DNA of 64,000 bases from Kaistia geumhonensis (GCF_030815145.1 NZ_JAUSWJ010000001.1:4516501-4580500), one strand, 5' to 3'; counted from the first letter of the stretch, positions 25,278 to 35,552 are shown. Numbers and translations: made by a program. The notes: a model not told the origin generated them from the sequence alone.

Positions 25278-26279
25278 CTACTTCGCCAGAACCTCGACCT
25301 CGCGGTCGCGCCCGGCTTCGACGGTGAAGTTGCGCTCGTGGATCTGGTTGTCGTGCTTGGCGACGGCGGTGTAGTCGCCGATCGCGAGCACGACGTCCGG
25401 GAAGGCGCCGACGCTGTCGAACACGCTGTCGCCGCCCGGCGTCAGTACCGACCAGGACGTGTTCGCGAGCGCCTCGCCGCCGGTCTCCGAAACGAGCTTC
25501 AGCGTGATGCGCGCCGCCTGCTGGAACAGCGTCGCCTCGGTCAGCTTGCCCGCCTCGACCTTGATGTCCGCCCGCACTGCCGCGTTGGCGTCGCCGTAGC
25601 GGCTGACGATGTGATAGGTGCCGGCCGAAAGGCGGATCATCTCCTCCGGTGCGACATCGGTCGCGATCGGATTGGTTTCCTCGTCCTGCTCGTCGCTGCC
25701 CGGATAGATGTCGAAGCGGCAGAGCCCGGTCGCGATCGGCTGGTCCTTGCCGACGACGGCCGAGAGCTTGAGGCCGCCGGCATTGAGGACGAAGGTGTCG
25801 CGGCCGCCTTCGCCGGTGACGGAGAGGGGGCGGGAGATGGTGGCCCGGCCATAGGCGGCGTTGACGATGTAGTTGCCGGGCGGCAGATCGAGCCGGACGC
25901 TGCCGCCGCGCTGCTCGCGCAGGAGCGGCAGGCGGCCGTCGGAGCCGCGCTTCTCGGAGAAGACGCGCCAGATCATGCCGCTGGCGATCGGGCTTCCGTC
26001 GCTGGTGAGCTTCGCCTCGAGCTCGAGGCCGCGCGGCTGCGGCGCGCGCGCCGCGGGCGGGGCCGTGTTGCCACTGCCGATGCCGCCCTTCAGCAGCGTG
26101 CCGGGATCGATCGGGCTCGGCAGGACGGGCGCCAGCGGAAGCGGGGCGGCGTCGGCGGCCGGCGGGGAGGGGATGTCGGCGGGCGGCACCGGCTCGGCGT
26201 CCTGCGCCGCCGCAGGCCGGGCACAGAGCGAGGCGCCCAGAAGCGCCGCCGCCAGCAACCATGCCGTGATGCCCCGCAT
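25278..26279 (-). CDS. Exported protein with three tandem beta-sandwich-like repeats
   Basis: A 333-residue protein with a signal peptide (cut near residue 25) and a Pro-rich linker to about residue 80. Three repeats of about 80 residues follow. Each has a strand like LELEAKLT or LKLSAVVG, a tryptophan or phenylalanine strand (MIWRVF, CRFDIY, TSWSVL), a turn like LPPGNYIV, LSAGTYHIV or LAIGDYTAV, and an end like VEAGKLTEATL. The GxY turn pattern recalls CnaB/carboxypeptidase-regulatory-like folds. The specific family and function are not recognised. The start at 26279 is chosen for the signal peptide; the frame extends to 26324. Confidence 0.75.
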   Translation of the reverse strand: MRGITAWLLAAALLGASLCARPAAAQDAEPVPPADIPSPPAADAAPLPLAPVLPSPIDPGTLLKGGIGSGNTAPPAARAPQPRGLELEAKLTSDGSPIASGMIWRVFSEKRGSDGRLPLLREQRGGSVRLDLPPGNYIVNAAYGRATISRPLSVTGEGGRDTFVLNAGGLKLSAVVGKDQPIATGLCRFDIYPGSDEQDEETNPIATDVAPEEMIRLSAGTYHIVSRYGDANAAVRADIKVEAGKLTEATLFQQAARITLKLVSETGGEALANTSWSVLTPGGDSVFDSVGAFPDVVLAIGDYTAVAKHDNQIHERNFTVEAGRDREVEVLAK

Positions 26280-26488
26280 GTCGCGAACCGTTCCCTCGAT
26301 CTCGAAGCCGGCGGCACGAAGCATGCGCGCCGGTCATGAGGTTAGAGCCGAGAAAGGGTGGCGATTTCAAGACCGGAGGCCGTGACGGGCGCACCGGGCT
26401 TGCGTCGGAGGCGCTTTCGTCGGATCAGACGGCCACACCACGCCCCCTTGAATGGCGCCGGGACGGCGCCGCCGAAGACGGACGAACG

Positions 26489-27064
26489 ATGACCGACACG
26501 ATCACGCTGCTCAAGACCCGCCGCTCGATCCCCGCCGTCAACATCGTCGAGCCCGGCCCCAGCGAGGCCGAGATCGAGGACATGCTGACCATCGCCGCGC
26601 GGGTGCCCGATCACGGCAAGCTCACGCCCTGGCGGTTCATCCTGTTCGCGGGCGAGGCGCGCGCCGCGGCCGGTGCCGCCACGGCGGCGCTGCTCAAGGA
26701 GCGGAGGCCCGAAATCGACGAGAAGGCGCTGGAGAACGAGCGCAAGCGCTTCAGCCGCTCGCCGCTCGTCGTCGCCGTGGTCAGCCGCGCGGCGCCGCAT
26801 CCGAAGATCCAGGAATGGGAGCAGCTCCTCTCGGGCGCCGCGGCGGCGATGAACCTCATCGTCGCGGCCAACGCCATGGGCTACGCGACGCAGTGGCTCA
26901 CCGAATGGGTGACCTATGACGCGGAGGCCCGCGCCCTGCTCGGGCTCACGCCGGAGGAGCGGCTGATCGGCCTCATCCATGTGGGGACGCCGGATATCCC
27001 GCCCTTCGAGCGGCCGCGCCCGGCGCTCGCCGACATCGTCAGCCGCTGGACGCCGCCGGCCTGA
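26489..27064 (+). CDS. Nitroreductase family protein
   Basis: A 191-residue FMN-dependent oxidoreductase of the compact YdjA-like type. Visible marks are the N-terminal FMN-phosphate segment KTRRSIPAVN, RVPDHGKLTPWRF, the GAAAAMNLIVAANAMGYATQW helix region and GTPDIPPFERPRP at the end. The natural substrate is unknown. The frame is open upstream to 26336, but homology begins at ATG 26489. Confidence 0.9.
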   Translation: MTDTITLLKTRRSIPAVNIVEPGPSEAEIEDMLTIAARVPDHGKLTPWRFILFAGEARAAAGAATAALLKERRPEIDEKALENERKRFSRSPLVVAVVSRAAPHPKIQEWEQLLSGAAAAMNLIVAANAMGYATQWLTEWVTYDAEARALLGLTPEERLIGLIHVGTPDIPPFERPRPALADIVSRWTPPA

Positions 27065-27166
27065 GGCGGCGTGCTTCACGATCTGTTAGGGTTGACGGAA
27101 CGTTAATCCATTCATGGTGGGATCGGCGATGCGGCTGGGGGAAGGCCGCATCGCCGTGGGGCCTTC

Positions 27167-28309
27167 ATGAATCTGCGTCAGTTTCTGGACTGGATGGACA
27201 CCGCGCCGCCGGAGCGGCGCGCCGAGGCGGCGCATGCCATGGCGCGGGCCTATCTCTTTTCCGACCTCGACGCCGCCGCGCGCGACGATATGGAAGCGTC
27301 GCTGACGGTCCTTCTCGACGATCCCGCCGCCGAGGTGCGCCATGCGCTCGCCGATGCGCTCGCGGTCGATCCGAAGGCGCCCCGCCACATCATCCTCGCG
27401 CTTGCCGCCGATCTTCTCGACATCGCCGGCCTCGTGCTCACCTGCTCGCCGGTCTTCATCGATCCCGAACTCGTCGACATCGTCGCCGCCGCCGATGGTC
27501 CCCGCCAGGCGGCCGTCGCGGCCCGGCTGTCGGTCAGCGCCGGCGTCGCGGCGGCCATCGCCGAGGTGGGCGAGCGGGAGGCCTGCGCCGTCCTGCTCGA
27601 CAATCCCGACGCCACGATCGCGGCGATCAGCCTCGCGCGCCTCGCCGATCGTTTCGGCGAGGATGCCGCGATCCGCGACCGGCTGCTCGGCCGCGACGAT
27701 CTCCCCGCCGATATCCGCCAGATGCTGATCCGCCGGCTCGGCGACCGCCTCGGCGCCTTCGTCTCGGCCAAGGCCTGGATGGCGCCGGAGCGGGCGCGCA
27801 CCGTGACCCGCGAGGCCTGCGAGCGGGCGACGATCGCCATCGCGGCCGAATCGGAAACGGACGATCTGGCGGCGCTCGTCGAGCATCTGCGCGTGACGGG
27901 CCAGCTCACCACGGCGCTGCTGCTGCGCGCGGTCTGCGCCGGCAATCTCAGCCTGTTCGAATCGGCGCTGACCGTTCTGGCGCGCATGCCGGAAGGCCGT
28001 GTCGCCGGCCTCGTCCGCTCGGGCCGGGTCGGTGCGCTCCGTGCCGTCTACGAGAAGGCCGGACTGCCGGCGAGCGCCTTCGACGCTTTCGCCGCCGCGA
28101 TCGAGACGGCGCGCGATTGGCAGCGCGAGGAGACGCCGGCCGGCCGACACGCCTTCGCGCGGCGCATGGTCGAGCGCGTGATGTCGCGCTACAGCGCCAT
28201 TACCGACGGCGAGGCCAACGAGCTCGTCGCCATGCTCCGCAGGTTCGCGGCCGAGGAAGCCCGCGAGAGCGCGCGGGCGGCGGCGCGGGACGTGCGCTCG
28301 GTCGCCTGA
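27167..28309 (+). CDS. DUF2336 domain protein (helical repeat)
   Basis: A 380-residue all-helical protein without signal or membrane segments. Its repeated helix pairs (such as EVRHALADALA, GPRQAAVAARL and TIAAISLARLADRF) resemble HEAT-type repeats. It matches the DUF2336 family, found almost only in Alphaproteobacteria and of unknown function. It stands as a single gene between the nitroreductase gene and a convergent acetyltransferase gene. Confidence 0.85.
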   Translation: MNLRQFLDWMDTAPPERRAEAAHAMARAYLFSDLDAAARDDMEASLTVLLDDPAAEVRHALADALAVDPKAPRHIILALAADLLDIAGLVLTCSPVFIDPELVDIVAAADGPRQAAVAARLSVSAGVAAAIAEVGEREACAVLLDNPDATIAAISLARLADRFGEDAAIRDRLLGRDDLPADIRQMLIRRLGDRLGAFVSAKAWMAPERARTVTREACERATIAIAAESETDDLAALVEHLRVTGQLTTALLLRAVCAGNLSLFESALTVLARMPEGRVAGLVRSGRVGALRAVYEKAGLPASAFDAFAAAIETARDWQREETPAGRHAFARRMVERVMSRYSAITDGEANELVAMLRRFAAEEARESARAAARDVRSVA

Positions 28310-28320
28310 TCCCGGCCCGC

Positions 28321-28839
28321 TCAGCGCGCGGGCATGATCTTCTCGAAGCGGAACATCTCGTCCCCGCCCGGAACCTCGCCGAGCTCCGGCATGTCCGGAT
28401 CACGGTGATGGCCGTGATGGAACGCCACGATCCTGAAGCCGCATTTGTTCAGGTAGAAGTGGATGTTGCGCTTCTCGAAATAGGGCGTGTGGGTCACCCA
28501 GACGCGGGTCTGCGGAAACATCGCCTCGATGGCGCGCCATGCCTCGAGCCCTTGCCCGCGTCCCTCTTCGCCGGCCGCGATGAAGAAGAAGCCCAGTTCG
28601 TTGTGCTGCGTCTCCTCGTCGATGGTGAGCACGGCGCCGCCGATCCGGCGGCCGTCGCGCAGGATCTCGAGGATCACCGCGCCCGGCTCCGCGAAGGACT
28701 GTTCGATATCCTCGTCGGAGGGGATGGGCCCGTCGGTCAGCGGTCCGAACGTCTCGATCACCGCCTTGCCGAACGCGTCCTGCAGCTCCCGCTTGAAGGC
28801 GGGCAGGTGGGCGGGCTCGGCCCTCGCGAGCGTGATCAT
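28321..28839 (-). CDS. GNAT family N-acetyltransferase
   Basis: A 172-residue acetyltransferase-fold protein. The acetyl-CoA site region is EEGRGQGLEAWRAIE, preceded by the strand HNELGFFFI, and followed by the typical FYLNKCGFRIV near the end. The substrate is unknown; several His residues near 140-148 (HHGHH) are unusual but common in this subgroup. It is downstream of nadK on the same strand, with a 37-base gap. Confidence 0.87.
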   Translation of the reverse strand: MITLARAEPAHLPAFKRELQDAFGKAVIETFGPLTDGPIPSDEDIEQSFAEPGAVILEILRDGRRIGGAVLTIDEETQHNELGFFFIAAGEEGRGQGLEAWRAIEAMFPQTRVWVTHTPYFEKRNIHFYLNKCGFRIVAFHHGHHRDPDMPELGEVPGGDEMFRFEKIMPAR

Positions 28840-28876
28840 CGTCTTTCCTCCTGCGCCTGCGCCGTCTGACCGGGTC

Positions 28877-29680
28877 CTAGTAGCGGAACTGCTCGGTGAG
28901 GATGCGCTCGTCCCAGCTATGGCCGGGGTCGAACAGGATCAGGCTGCGGGCGCGGCGGTCCTGGCGGATGCTGATGCGCAGCACCGACTTGATCTCGGTG
29001 TAGTCGGCGACCGCGTTCACCGGCCGCTTCTCCGGCTCGATGACGTCGAGCGTCACGCGCACGCGGTCGGGAATGAGCGCCCCGCGCCAGAGGCGCGGCC
29101 GGAAGGCGCTGATCGGCGTCAGCGCCAGCAGCGGCGCATGGATCGGCAGGATCGGTCCATGGGCGGAGAGGTTGTAGGCCGTCGAGCCGGCCGGCGTCGC
29201 CACCAGAACGCCGTCGCCGGTGAGTTCCTCGAGCCGCACGCGGTCGTCGATCGAGATGCGCAGCTTCGCCGTCTGGTAGGACTGGCGGAACAGCGACACC
29301 TCGTTGATCGCATAGGCGCGATGCTCGTTGCCGGCCTTGTCGAGCGCGTCCATCTGCAGTGGGTGCAGGGTCGTCGCCAGCGAGGCGGCGACGCGTTCGC
29401 GCAGCCCGTCCTCGCGGTACTCGTTCATCAGGAAGCCGACCGAACCGCGGTTCATGCCGTAGATCGGCTTGCCGGAATTCATGAAGCGGTGGAGCGTCTG
29501 CAGCATGAAGCCGTCGCCGCCGAGGGCGACCACGACATCCGCCTGCTCGGGATCGACATTGTCGTAGAGCGACTTCAGCCGCGACTCCGCCGCGACGGCA
29601 TCCGGCGTGCCGCTCGAGATGAAGGCGAGGCTGCCGCCGCGCAGCGCCTCTGCGAGGCCGGAAGGTTGATGGATGACCAT
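28877..29680 (-). CDS. nadK: NAD kinase
   Basis: Phosphorylates NAD to NADP in the cytoplasm. The 267-residue protein has the GGDG motif at residues 54-57, the [10 protein letters not shown] segment and the conserved [19 protein letters not shown] stretch. It lies between the FAH-family gene (14 bases upstream) and the GNAT gene, probably in one operon. Confidence 0.96.
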   Translation of the reverse strand: MVIHQPSGLAEALRGGSLAFISSGTPDAVAAESRLKSLYDNVDPEQADVVVALGGDGFMLQTLHRFMNSGKPIYGMNRGSVGFLMNEYREDGLRERVAASLATTLHPLQMDALDKAGNEHRAYAINEVSLFRQSYQTAKLRISIDDRVRLEELTGDGVLVATPAGSTAYNLSAHGPILPIHAPLLALTPISAFRPRLWRGALIPDRVRVTLDVIEPEKRPVNAVADYTEIKSVLRISIRQDRRARSLILFDPGHSWDERILTEQFRY

Positions 29681-29694
29681 GCGGCGCTCCCGGT

Positions 29695-30399
29695 TCAGAC
29701 GATGGTGACCGCGATCGATCCGACCGACTCGATGGAGCCTTCGACGAGATCGCCGCGGACCAGCGTGCCGACGCCGGCCGGAGTTCCGGTGAAGATGAGG
29801 TCGCCGGCGGCAAGATCGAACCAGCGCGAGAGATGGGCGATGATCCCGGCCACGGGCCAGATCATCTCGGCGAGGTCTCCCTCCTGCCGGACGGTGCCGC
29901 CGACGGCGCCGCGGATGGCGCCCGACGCCGGATGGCCGATGAGGCTCGCGGGACGGATGCTCCCGACCGGTGCCGACTGGGCGAAGGACTTCGCCGTCGA
30001 CCAGGGACGCGACAGCTTCTTGGCCTCGGCCTGAACGTCGCGGCGGGTCAGGTCGAGCCCGACCGCATAGCCATAGACGAGGGGGAGGGCGTCTTCTTCC
30101 AGGATGTCGGTGCCGCCGCCGCCAAGCGCGACGACGAGCTCGATCTCGTGATGCAGGTCGGCCGTCCCGGCGGGATAGGCGATGCCGCCGCCCGCCGCGG
30201 CGACGTCCACCACATCCTCGCGGTTCTTGAGGAAGAAGAAGGGCGGGTCGCGGTCGGGATCATGTCCCATCTCGCGGGCGTGGGCGGCATAGTTGCGCCC
30301 GACGCAGAAGACGCGGCGCACCGGAAAGCGCGACTGAATCCCCTCGACCGGCAGCGAGACGACGGGAGGCGGGGGAAACACATATGTTTCGGCGGACAT
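29695..30399 (-). CDS. Fumarylacetoacetate hydrolase family protein
   Basis: A 234-residue protein of the FAH superfamily. Motifs seen are [38 protein letters not shown] with the acidic metal ligands, and [15 protein letters not shown] near the end. Relatives act as acylpyruvate hydrolases or oxaloacetate decarboxylases; the substrate here is not determined. ATG 30399 fits the family; the frame extends to 30501. It is divergent from purU. Confidence 0.92.
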   Translation of the reverse strand: MSAETYVFPPPPVVSLPVEGIQSRFPVRRVFCVGRNYAAHAREMGHDPDRDPPFFFLKNREDVVDVAAAGGGIAYPAGTADLHHEIELVVALGGGGTDILEEDALPLVYGYAVGLDLTRRDVQAEAKKLSRPWSTAKSFAQSAPVGSIRPASLIGHPASGAIRGAVGGTVRQEGDLAEMIWPVAGIIAHLSRWFDLAAGDLIFTGTPAGVGTLVRGDLVEGSIESVGSIAVTIV

Positions 30400-30575
30400 C
30401 GGCGGTTCCGGGGGCTCGCGCCGGGATGGCGGAGCGGCACTTTCGGCGAGCCGGGCCGTGGATGCAAGGCGGCAGGCGTGCGATGCGCGGCCGCGTCGCA
30501 AGCGCCGTGCCTTGCGGCCGGTCGCCCCGACCGCTAGGTAGTCGGCCCGAACCCACCCAATTCGAGGCTCTTTTC

Positions 30576-31436
30576 ATGCCGGCCGAGCCCGCCCGCTTCG
30601 TGCTCACTCTTTCCTGCGGCGACCGCCGCGGCATCGTCGCCGCGGTGGCGAACTCGATCGCCTCGCAGGACTGCAACATCGTCGAGAGCGCGCAATATGG
30701 CGATCCGGACAGCGGCCGCTTCTTCATGCGCGTCGCCTTCGCCGCGCCGCCGAGCGTCACCCGCGAGAGTTTCGTCAGCGGCTTCACGCCCGTCGCGACC
30801 GGCTACGGCTTCGACTGGAAGGTGCACGACCTCGCCGTGAAGCCGCGCGTGATGATCCTCGTCTCCAAGATGGGGCATTGCCTCAACGATCTGCTTTACC
30901 GCAATTCGATCGGCCAGCTGCCGATGGAGCTGGTCTCCGTCGCCTCCAATCACGAGACCATGCGCCGCCGCGTCGAGAACGAGGGGCTGCCGTTCCACTA
31001 TGTCCCCGTCGAGGGGCGCAGCAAGGCGGAGCAGGAAGCGGAGATTCTTGGCCTGATCGAGGGCGAGCGGATCGATCTCGTCGTGCTCGCACGCTACATG
31101 CAGGTTCTCTCCGATGACATGTCGGCGAAGCTGGCCGGGCGGGTGATCAACATCCACCACTCCTTCCTGCCGAGCTTCAAGGGCGCCAAGCCCTATCACC
31201 GCGCCCATGAGCGCGGCGTGAAGCTGATCGGCGCCACCGCCCATTATGTGACCGCCGAACTCGACGAGGGTCCGATCATCGAGCAGGATGTCGGGCGCGT
31301 CGATCATTCGATGTCGGCCGAGGAGATGATCGCCATCGGCCGCGACATCGAGAACACCGTGCTGGCGCGGGCCATCAAGTTCCATCTCGAACATCGGGTG
31401 CTTCTGAATGGATCGCGCACCGTCGTCTTCCGCTGA
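30576..31436 (+). CDS. purU: Formyltetrahydrofolate deformylase
   Basis: Hydrolyses 10-formyl-THF to THF and formate, balancing C1 pools. The 286-residue protein has an N-terminal ACT-like domain ([20 protein letters not shown]) and a formyltransferase domain with the catalytic region [20 protein letters not shown] and [20 protein letters not shown]. It is directly followed by folD, so two linked folate steps are encoded together. Confidence 0.95.
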   Translation: MPAEPARFVLTLSCGDRRGIVAAVANSIASQDCNIVESAQYGDPDSGRFFMRVAFAAPPSVTRESFVSGFTPVATGYGFDWKVHDLAVKPRVMILVSKMGHCLNDLLYRNSIGQLPMELVSVASNHETMRRRVENEGLPFHYVPVEGRSKAEQEAEILGLIEGERIDLVVLARYMQVLSDDMSAKLAGRVINIHHSFLPSFKGAKPYHRAHERGVKLIGATAHYVTAELDEGPIIEQDVGRVDHSMSAEEMIAIGRDIENTVLARAIKFHLEHRVLLNGSRTVVFR

Positions 31437-31440
31437 GCCC

Positions 31441-32364
31441 ATGAACGCCGAGCCCCTGAACGCTTCTGCGCCTGCCACCGCGCGGATCATCGACGGCAAG
31501 GCCGTCGCCGCCGAGGTCACCGATTCCATCGCCGCGATGGTCGCCGCGCGCGGCGTGAAGCCGGGCCTCGCGGTGGTGCTGGTTGGAGACGATGCCGCGA
31601 GCCAGGTCTATGTCGGCGCCAAGGGCAGGAAGGCGGCCGAGCTCGGCTTCCATTCCGTGCAGCACACGCTGCCGGCCGAGACCAGCGAGCGCGATCTGCT
31701 GGCGCTCGTCGCGGCGCTGAACGCCGATCCGGCGATCCACGGCATCCTGGTGCAGCTGCCGCTGCCGGCGCATATCGACACGACCAAGGTTCTCGAGACG
31801 ATCGACCCCGCCAAGGACGTGGACGGCTTCCATCCGATCAATGTCGGCCGCCTCGCCATCGGCGAGCGCGAGCGGGCGCTCGTCTCGTGCACGCCGGCCG
31901 GCTCGCTGCTGCTGATCAAGCGGGCGCTGGACCGGCCGCTCGCCGGCCTCGACGCGCTCGTCATCGGCCGTTCCAACATCGTCGGCAAGCCGATGGCGCA
32001 GCTGCTGCTTCAGGAAAGCTGCACCGTCACCATCGCCCATTCGCGCAGCCGCGACCTGCCGGCGATAGCCCGCCGCGCCGACATTCTCGTCGCCGCCGTG
32101 GGCCGGCCCGAGATGGTGCGGGGCGACTGGGTGAAGGAGGGCGCCATCGTCATCGATGTCGGCATGAACCGCATTGCGGCACCCGAGCGCGGCGAAGGCA
32201 AGACGCGTCTCGTGGGCGATGTCGCCTATGGCGAGGCGGCTGCACGCGCCGGTGCGATCACGCCCGTCCCCGGCGGCGTCGGCCCGATGACCATCGCCAT
32301 GCTGATGGCCAATACGCTCACTGCCGCCTGCCGCGTCGCCGGCCTGCCTGATCCGCAGTTCTAG
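31441..32364 (+). CDS. folD: Methylenetetrahydrofolate dehydrogenase/cyclohydrolase
   Basis: Bifunctional enzyme that interconverts methylene-, methenyl- and formyl-THF. About 307 residues with the catalytic Tyr/Lys region [28 protein letters not shown], the NADP-binding [15 protein letters not shown] and the end [17 protein letters not shown] 31441 is chosen just after the purU stop; ATG 31408 would overlap purU by 29 bases. Confidence 0.96.
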   Translation: MNAEPLNASAPATARIIDGKAVAAEVTDSIAAMVAARGVKPGLAVVLVGDDAASQVYVGAKGRKAAELGFHSVQHTLPAETSERDLLALVAALNADPAIHGILVQLPLPAHIDTTKVLETIDPAKDVDGFHPINVGRLAIGERERALVSCTPAGSLLLIKRALDRPLAGLDALVIGRSNIVGKPMAQLLLQESCTVTIAHSRSRDLPAIARRADILVAAVGRPEMVRGDWVKEGAIVIDVGMNRIAAPERGEGKTRLVGDVAYGEAAARAGAITPVPGGVGPMTIAMLMANTLTAACRVAGLPDPQF

Positions 32365-32377
32365 CGGCGGGCGAGGT

Positions 32378-32420
32378 CCTAAAGAGAGGGCAGGGTCACT
32401 TCTGGCGACCCCGCCCCCTG
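32378..32420. terminator. Hairpin between folD and convergent exported-protein gene
   Basis: An imperfect GC-rich stem around GGGCAGGGTCAC and GGCGACCCCGCCC with a short loop, between two converging stops. No long T-run. A shared terminator is likely but not certain. Confidence 0.4.
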
Positions 32421-32442
32421 AACATCGCTAGACACGTCGTCG

Positions 32443-33189
32443 TCAGATGCGACGCAGCATCTGGCAGAGCGCGACCAGCCCGTCGTCATAGACGGCCGGC
32501 GCGGCGAGGATGGAGCCGCACTTCTTCTTCATTTCGGCCTGCTGAGACGAGCCGAGCCCGGAATAATACAGCAGCACCTGCTTCGGCACGGTCGGTTGGA
32601 AGATGCCAGGGCCGCGGCCGTCATTGCCCTTGCCGCCAGCCTTGCCGCCGCCGGCCCCGCCATTCGAGGCCGTGCCGCTGCCCGACCCGCCGCCATTGCC
32701 GGAGCCGCCGCCCGAGCCGGACCCGCCGCCGAGGCCGCCACCAGAACCGCCGATGCCGAGCGACGCGTTGACATTGGTGTTGCCGCCGAGCGCGCCGGTA
32801 TTGGCGTTCGCTCCGGCGTTGGCGCCGCCGCCGCCGATGCTCGCGGTGACATTGGCATTGGTGCCGCCGAGTGCCGGAGTCGCGGCATTCACGGTGGCAT
32901 TGGCGCCGCCGCTGCCGACATTGGCGTTCGCTTTCGCCGTGGTTGTGCCGCCGAGCGCGCCGGTGGCCGCGTTCGCATTGGCCTTTGCGACATTGCCGCC
33001 GCCGCCACCCACCGTCGCATTGGCGTTGACGTTGGTGTTGGCGACAGTATTGACGTTTGCGCTGACACCGAGGCCGCCATTCTGGGCCTGGCCGACGCTG
33101 GCATTGACGCCTGCCACGCTCACGTCGATGGCGAAGGCGGATGCTGTCGAGAGACAGAGGATTGCCGCGATTGGAGCGATTCTGTTCAT
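32443..33189 (-). CDS. Exported Gly/Asn-rich repeat protein, unknown
   Basis: A 248-residue protein with a short signal peptide ending SAFA. Residues about 30-150 consist of 27-28-residue repeats built around ALGGTxxAxANANVGxGGANA. A pure Gly/Ser stretch (about 145-190) and a conserved-looking C-terminal domain with two cysteines (KKKCGSILAAP and VALCQMLRRI) follow. The repeats suggest an extracellular or envelope structural protein, but I do not recognise the family. It converges with folD and is divergent from the membrane protein gene at 33441. Confidence 0.7.
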   Translation of the reverse strand: MNRIAPIAAILCLSTASAFAIDVSVAGVNASVGQAQNGGLGVSANVNTVANTNVNANATVGGGGGNVAKANANAATGALGGTTTAKANANVGSGGANATVNAATPALGGTNANVTASIGGGGANAGANANTGALGGNTNVNASLGIGGSGGGLGGGSGSGGGSGNGGGSGSGTASNGGAGGGKAGGKGNDGRGPGIFQPTVPKQVLLYYSGLGSSQQAEMKKKCGSILAAPAVYDDGLVALCQMLRRI

Positions 33190-33440
33190 GATCTTCTCCC
33201 ATTTTCAGGCTGAACTTGCTGAAAGCTCACCCCGGTCGCGGGAGCGGCCGGTGAAATTTCAACCGGCTGCGGCGAATTCGGTTGCCGGCTAAGGGCCGGT
33301 GAAGATGAATATCCTCTCGCCGCGATCGATCGAGTTGTCGAGGTTGTGCGGGTGGGTTGCCCGGGCGCATGTCTGGTCAAAGATCACCATTGAGGTCCGG
33401 TCCGCCTCAAGCTAGCGGATGCCCGGAAGCGCCTCTATCG

Positions 33441-33902
33441 GTGGAGATTGCCTTGGGCTGGATCTTGCCGCCGCAGATCGACAACCGCTTTCCGGGTCGC
33501 CGTCTGGTCGTGGCGGTGTTCGCCCTGATCACGGCGATGACAATCGGACGGAGCCTCGTCCACATGTTCGCGCCGGACGGCGGCGCGCAGTCGGTCGCGC
33601 ATATTCCGCTCGACACCTATCCCGCCGCTGCCTCGAACGCGGTCGTCTTCCTGTTCTCGTTCTGGGGTCTTTCGCAGCTGATGATGGGGCTCGTCTACAT
33701 CGTCGCGCTGCTGCGTTATCGCGCGTTGATTCCGCTGCTGCTGGTGTTGATTTTTGTTGAATATGCGGGGCGGATCACGATCGGCCATATCCGCGTGATC
33801 GAGACAACGGCGACCGCTCCCGGCGCCATTCTCGACTATGTGATGGTACTGCTCACGCTCGTGCTGCTTGTCCTCAGCCGGCCGTCCTCGGCGGGCCGCT
33901 AG
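33441..33902 (+). CDS. Four-helix membrane protein, unknown
   Basis: A 153-residue protein with four hydrophobic segments, near residues 20-42, 63-90, 95-113 and 127-145, so an integral inner-membrane protein. No family motif is recognised. The start is taken as GTG 33441, since upstream sequence in the same frame (from 33357) is Arg/Pro-rich and looks untranslated. Its stop overlaps the stop region of the convergent DMT transporter gene by four bases. Confidence 0.6.
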   Translation: MEIALGWILPPQIDNRFPGRRLVVAVFALITAMTIGRSLVHMFAPDGGAQSVAHIPLDTYPAAASNAVVFLFSFWGLSQLMMGLVYIVALLRYRALIPLLLVLIFVEYAGRITIGHIRVIETTATAPGAILDYVMVLLTLVLLVLSRPSSAGR

Positions 33903-34813
33903 CCGCCGCTGAACCGCGGGGCCCGGCGGCTGCGCAAGCGCTCGCGCTGCATGATGTAGAGGCCGCTCGCCACGACGATCGCCGCGCCGGTCACGACCAG
34001 CGGATCGATCGATGTGCCGAACAGCAGATAACCGTAGGACAGCGCCCAGATCATCATGGAATACTGCATCGGTGCGACGACGGCCGCCGGTGCGAGCTTG
34101 AGCGAGCGGACGATCAGGAACTGGCCGACGCCGATCAGCATGCCGCCGGTCGCGAACAGGGTCAGGTCGTGCAGCGTCGGCATGTGGAAGGTCAGGATCA
34201 TGCCGGGCAGGCTGACCGTGATGAGTCCCGTGACGACGGCGATCACCATCACCGCCGGATGCTCCTCGCGGGCAATCCGCCGCATCAGCAAAACCGTGAA
34301 GGCGCCGGTGATGGCCGATACCATGGCCGCCGCATGGCCGAGATGCAGCGCGACGAAGCCCGGACGGACCATCACGATGATGCCGACCAGCCCGACAAGC
34401 ACCGCCGCCCAGCGGTGGATTCCGACTTTCTCCCCGAGGATCGGCACCGAGAGGATGGTGACGAGGATCGGGGTGCAGAAGAAGATCGAATAGGTTTCGG
34501 CGAGCGGAAGCTGCGAAAAGCTGAAGAAGCCGAAGATCGTTCCCGTGCCGGCCAGCAGGCCACGCAGCAGGATAAGCTTCGGATTTTTGACGCGCATCCC
34601 CGCGAAGCCGCCCTCATAGAGGATCATCGCGATGATCGGGATCAGCGCGAAGCTCGCCTGCGTGACGATGATCTGGAACACGGAGTAATGCGACGAGAGC
34701 ACCTTCACGATCGCATCACTGGACGCGAACATGAAGTTGCCGGTCAGCGCCGCCGCGAGCCCTAGTAGCGACCGCTCGGCCTCGCCCTGGCGGAGATCCA
34801 TGACGGCGGTCAT
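33899..34813 (-). CDS. DMT superfamily (EamA) transporter
   Basis: A 304-residue protein with ten predicted membrane helices arranged as two EamA halves. The first half has LAAALTGNFMFASSDAIVK and the second starts near HAAAMVSAITGAFTVLL. The substrate may be a metabolite or amino acid; it cannot be determined. The start is Met at 34813, or 34801. Confidence 0.88.
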   Translation of the reverse strand: MTAVMDLRQGEAERSLLGLAAALTGNFMFASSDAIVKVLSSHYSVFQIIVTQASFALIPIIAMILYEGGFAGMRVKNPKLILLRGLLAGTGTIFGFFSFSQLPLAETYSIFFCTPILVTILSVPILGEKVGIHRWAAVLVGLVGIIVMVRPGFVALHLGHAAAMVSAITGAFTVLLMRRIAREEHPAVMVIAVVTGLITVSLPGMILTFHMPTLHDLTLFATGGMLIGVGQFLIVRSLKLAPAAVVAPMQYSMMIWALSYGYLLFGTSIDPLVVTGAAIVVASGLYIMQRERLRSRRAPRFSGG

Positions 34814-35088
34814 CGTGCGCCCTCCCGTCGATCGGAATGGCACGGGCATGCGGCTGCGATCCGTCTGGCGACGGCGCGGACGCGCAAGGCGACGGGAGCA
34901 GGCACGACGACCTCGGAAGGGAACTTGCGGAGAGCGCGACGCGGCGGCTTGACCGGGGCGTCTTCCCTATCGATGACTGCCGCATTGCGGCAACGTCAAG
35001 GCGGATGCTCCCGCGAAGCCGGCCGGCTGTGTGCCTTGCGCCGCACTGTGGCAAGAAAGCCGCGCCCGCAGGGCGCCGAAGGAGAATC

Positions 35089-35505
35089 ATGCCGGAATTC
35101 GCGGTCGATCCCCGCATTCTCGCCGACAGCGTCGCGGTCGGAGATCTCGCCCTCTGCCACGTCCGCCTGATGGACGATGCGCGATTTCCGTGGCTGCTGC
35201 TGCTGCCGCGCCGGGTAGGGCTGACGGAGCTCACCGAGCTCGCCGCGCCTGATGTCGCGATGGCCATGGAGGAGGTTCGCCTCGCCGCCGATGCGCTGCG
35301 TGCCGAACTGCCCTTCGCCAAACTCAACATCGCCGCTATCGGCAATGTCGTCAGCCAGCTCCATATCCATGTCATCGGGCGCAGCCCGGACGATGTCGCC
35401 TGGCCCGATCCTGTCTGGACATATCGGCCGCGGACGCCCCGCGACGCTGGCGAGAGCGCGCGGATCGCTGGATTGCTGCGTCGCCGCATCATCGGTGCAA
35501 CGTAG
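35089..35505 (+). CDS. HIT family protein
   Basis: A 138-residue histidine-triad protein, a nucleotide hydrolase or transferase fold. The motif reads VSQLHIHVIGR (Gln90, His92, His94): the first His of the usual HxHxH is Gln while the likely nucleophile His92 is kept, as in other alphaproteobacterial members. ATG 35089 follows GAAGGAGA at good spacing; the upstream open frame to 34837 looks non-coding. Confidence 0.9.
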   Translation: MPEFAVDPRILADSVAVGDLALCHVRLMDDARFPWLLLLPRRVGLTELTELAAPDVAMAMEEVRLAADALRAELPFAKLNIAAIGNVVSQLHIHVIGRSPDDVAWPDPVWTYRPRTPRDAGESARIAGLLRRRIIGAT

Positions 35506-35552
35506 CATTTTCGTCTCATGCTTACCGCTTAGTGAATCAATCCACGGGTCCG

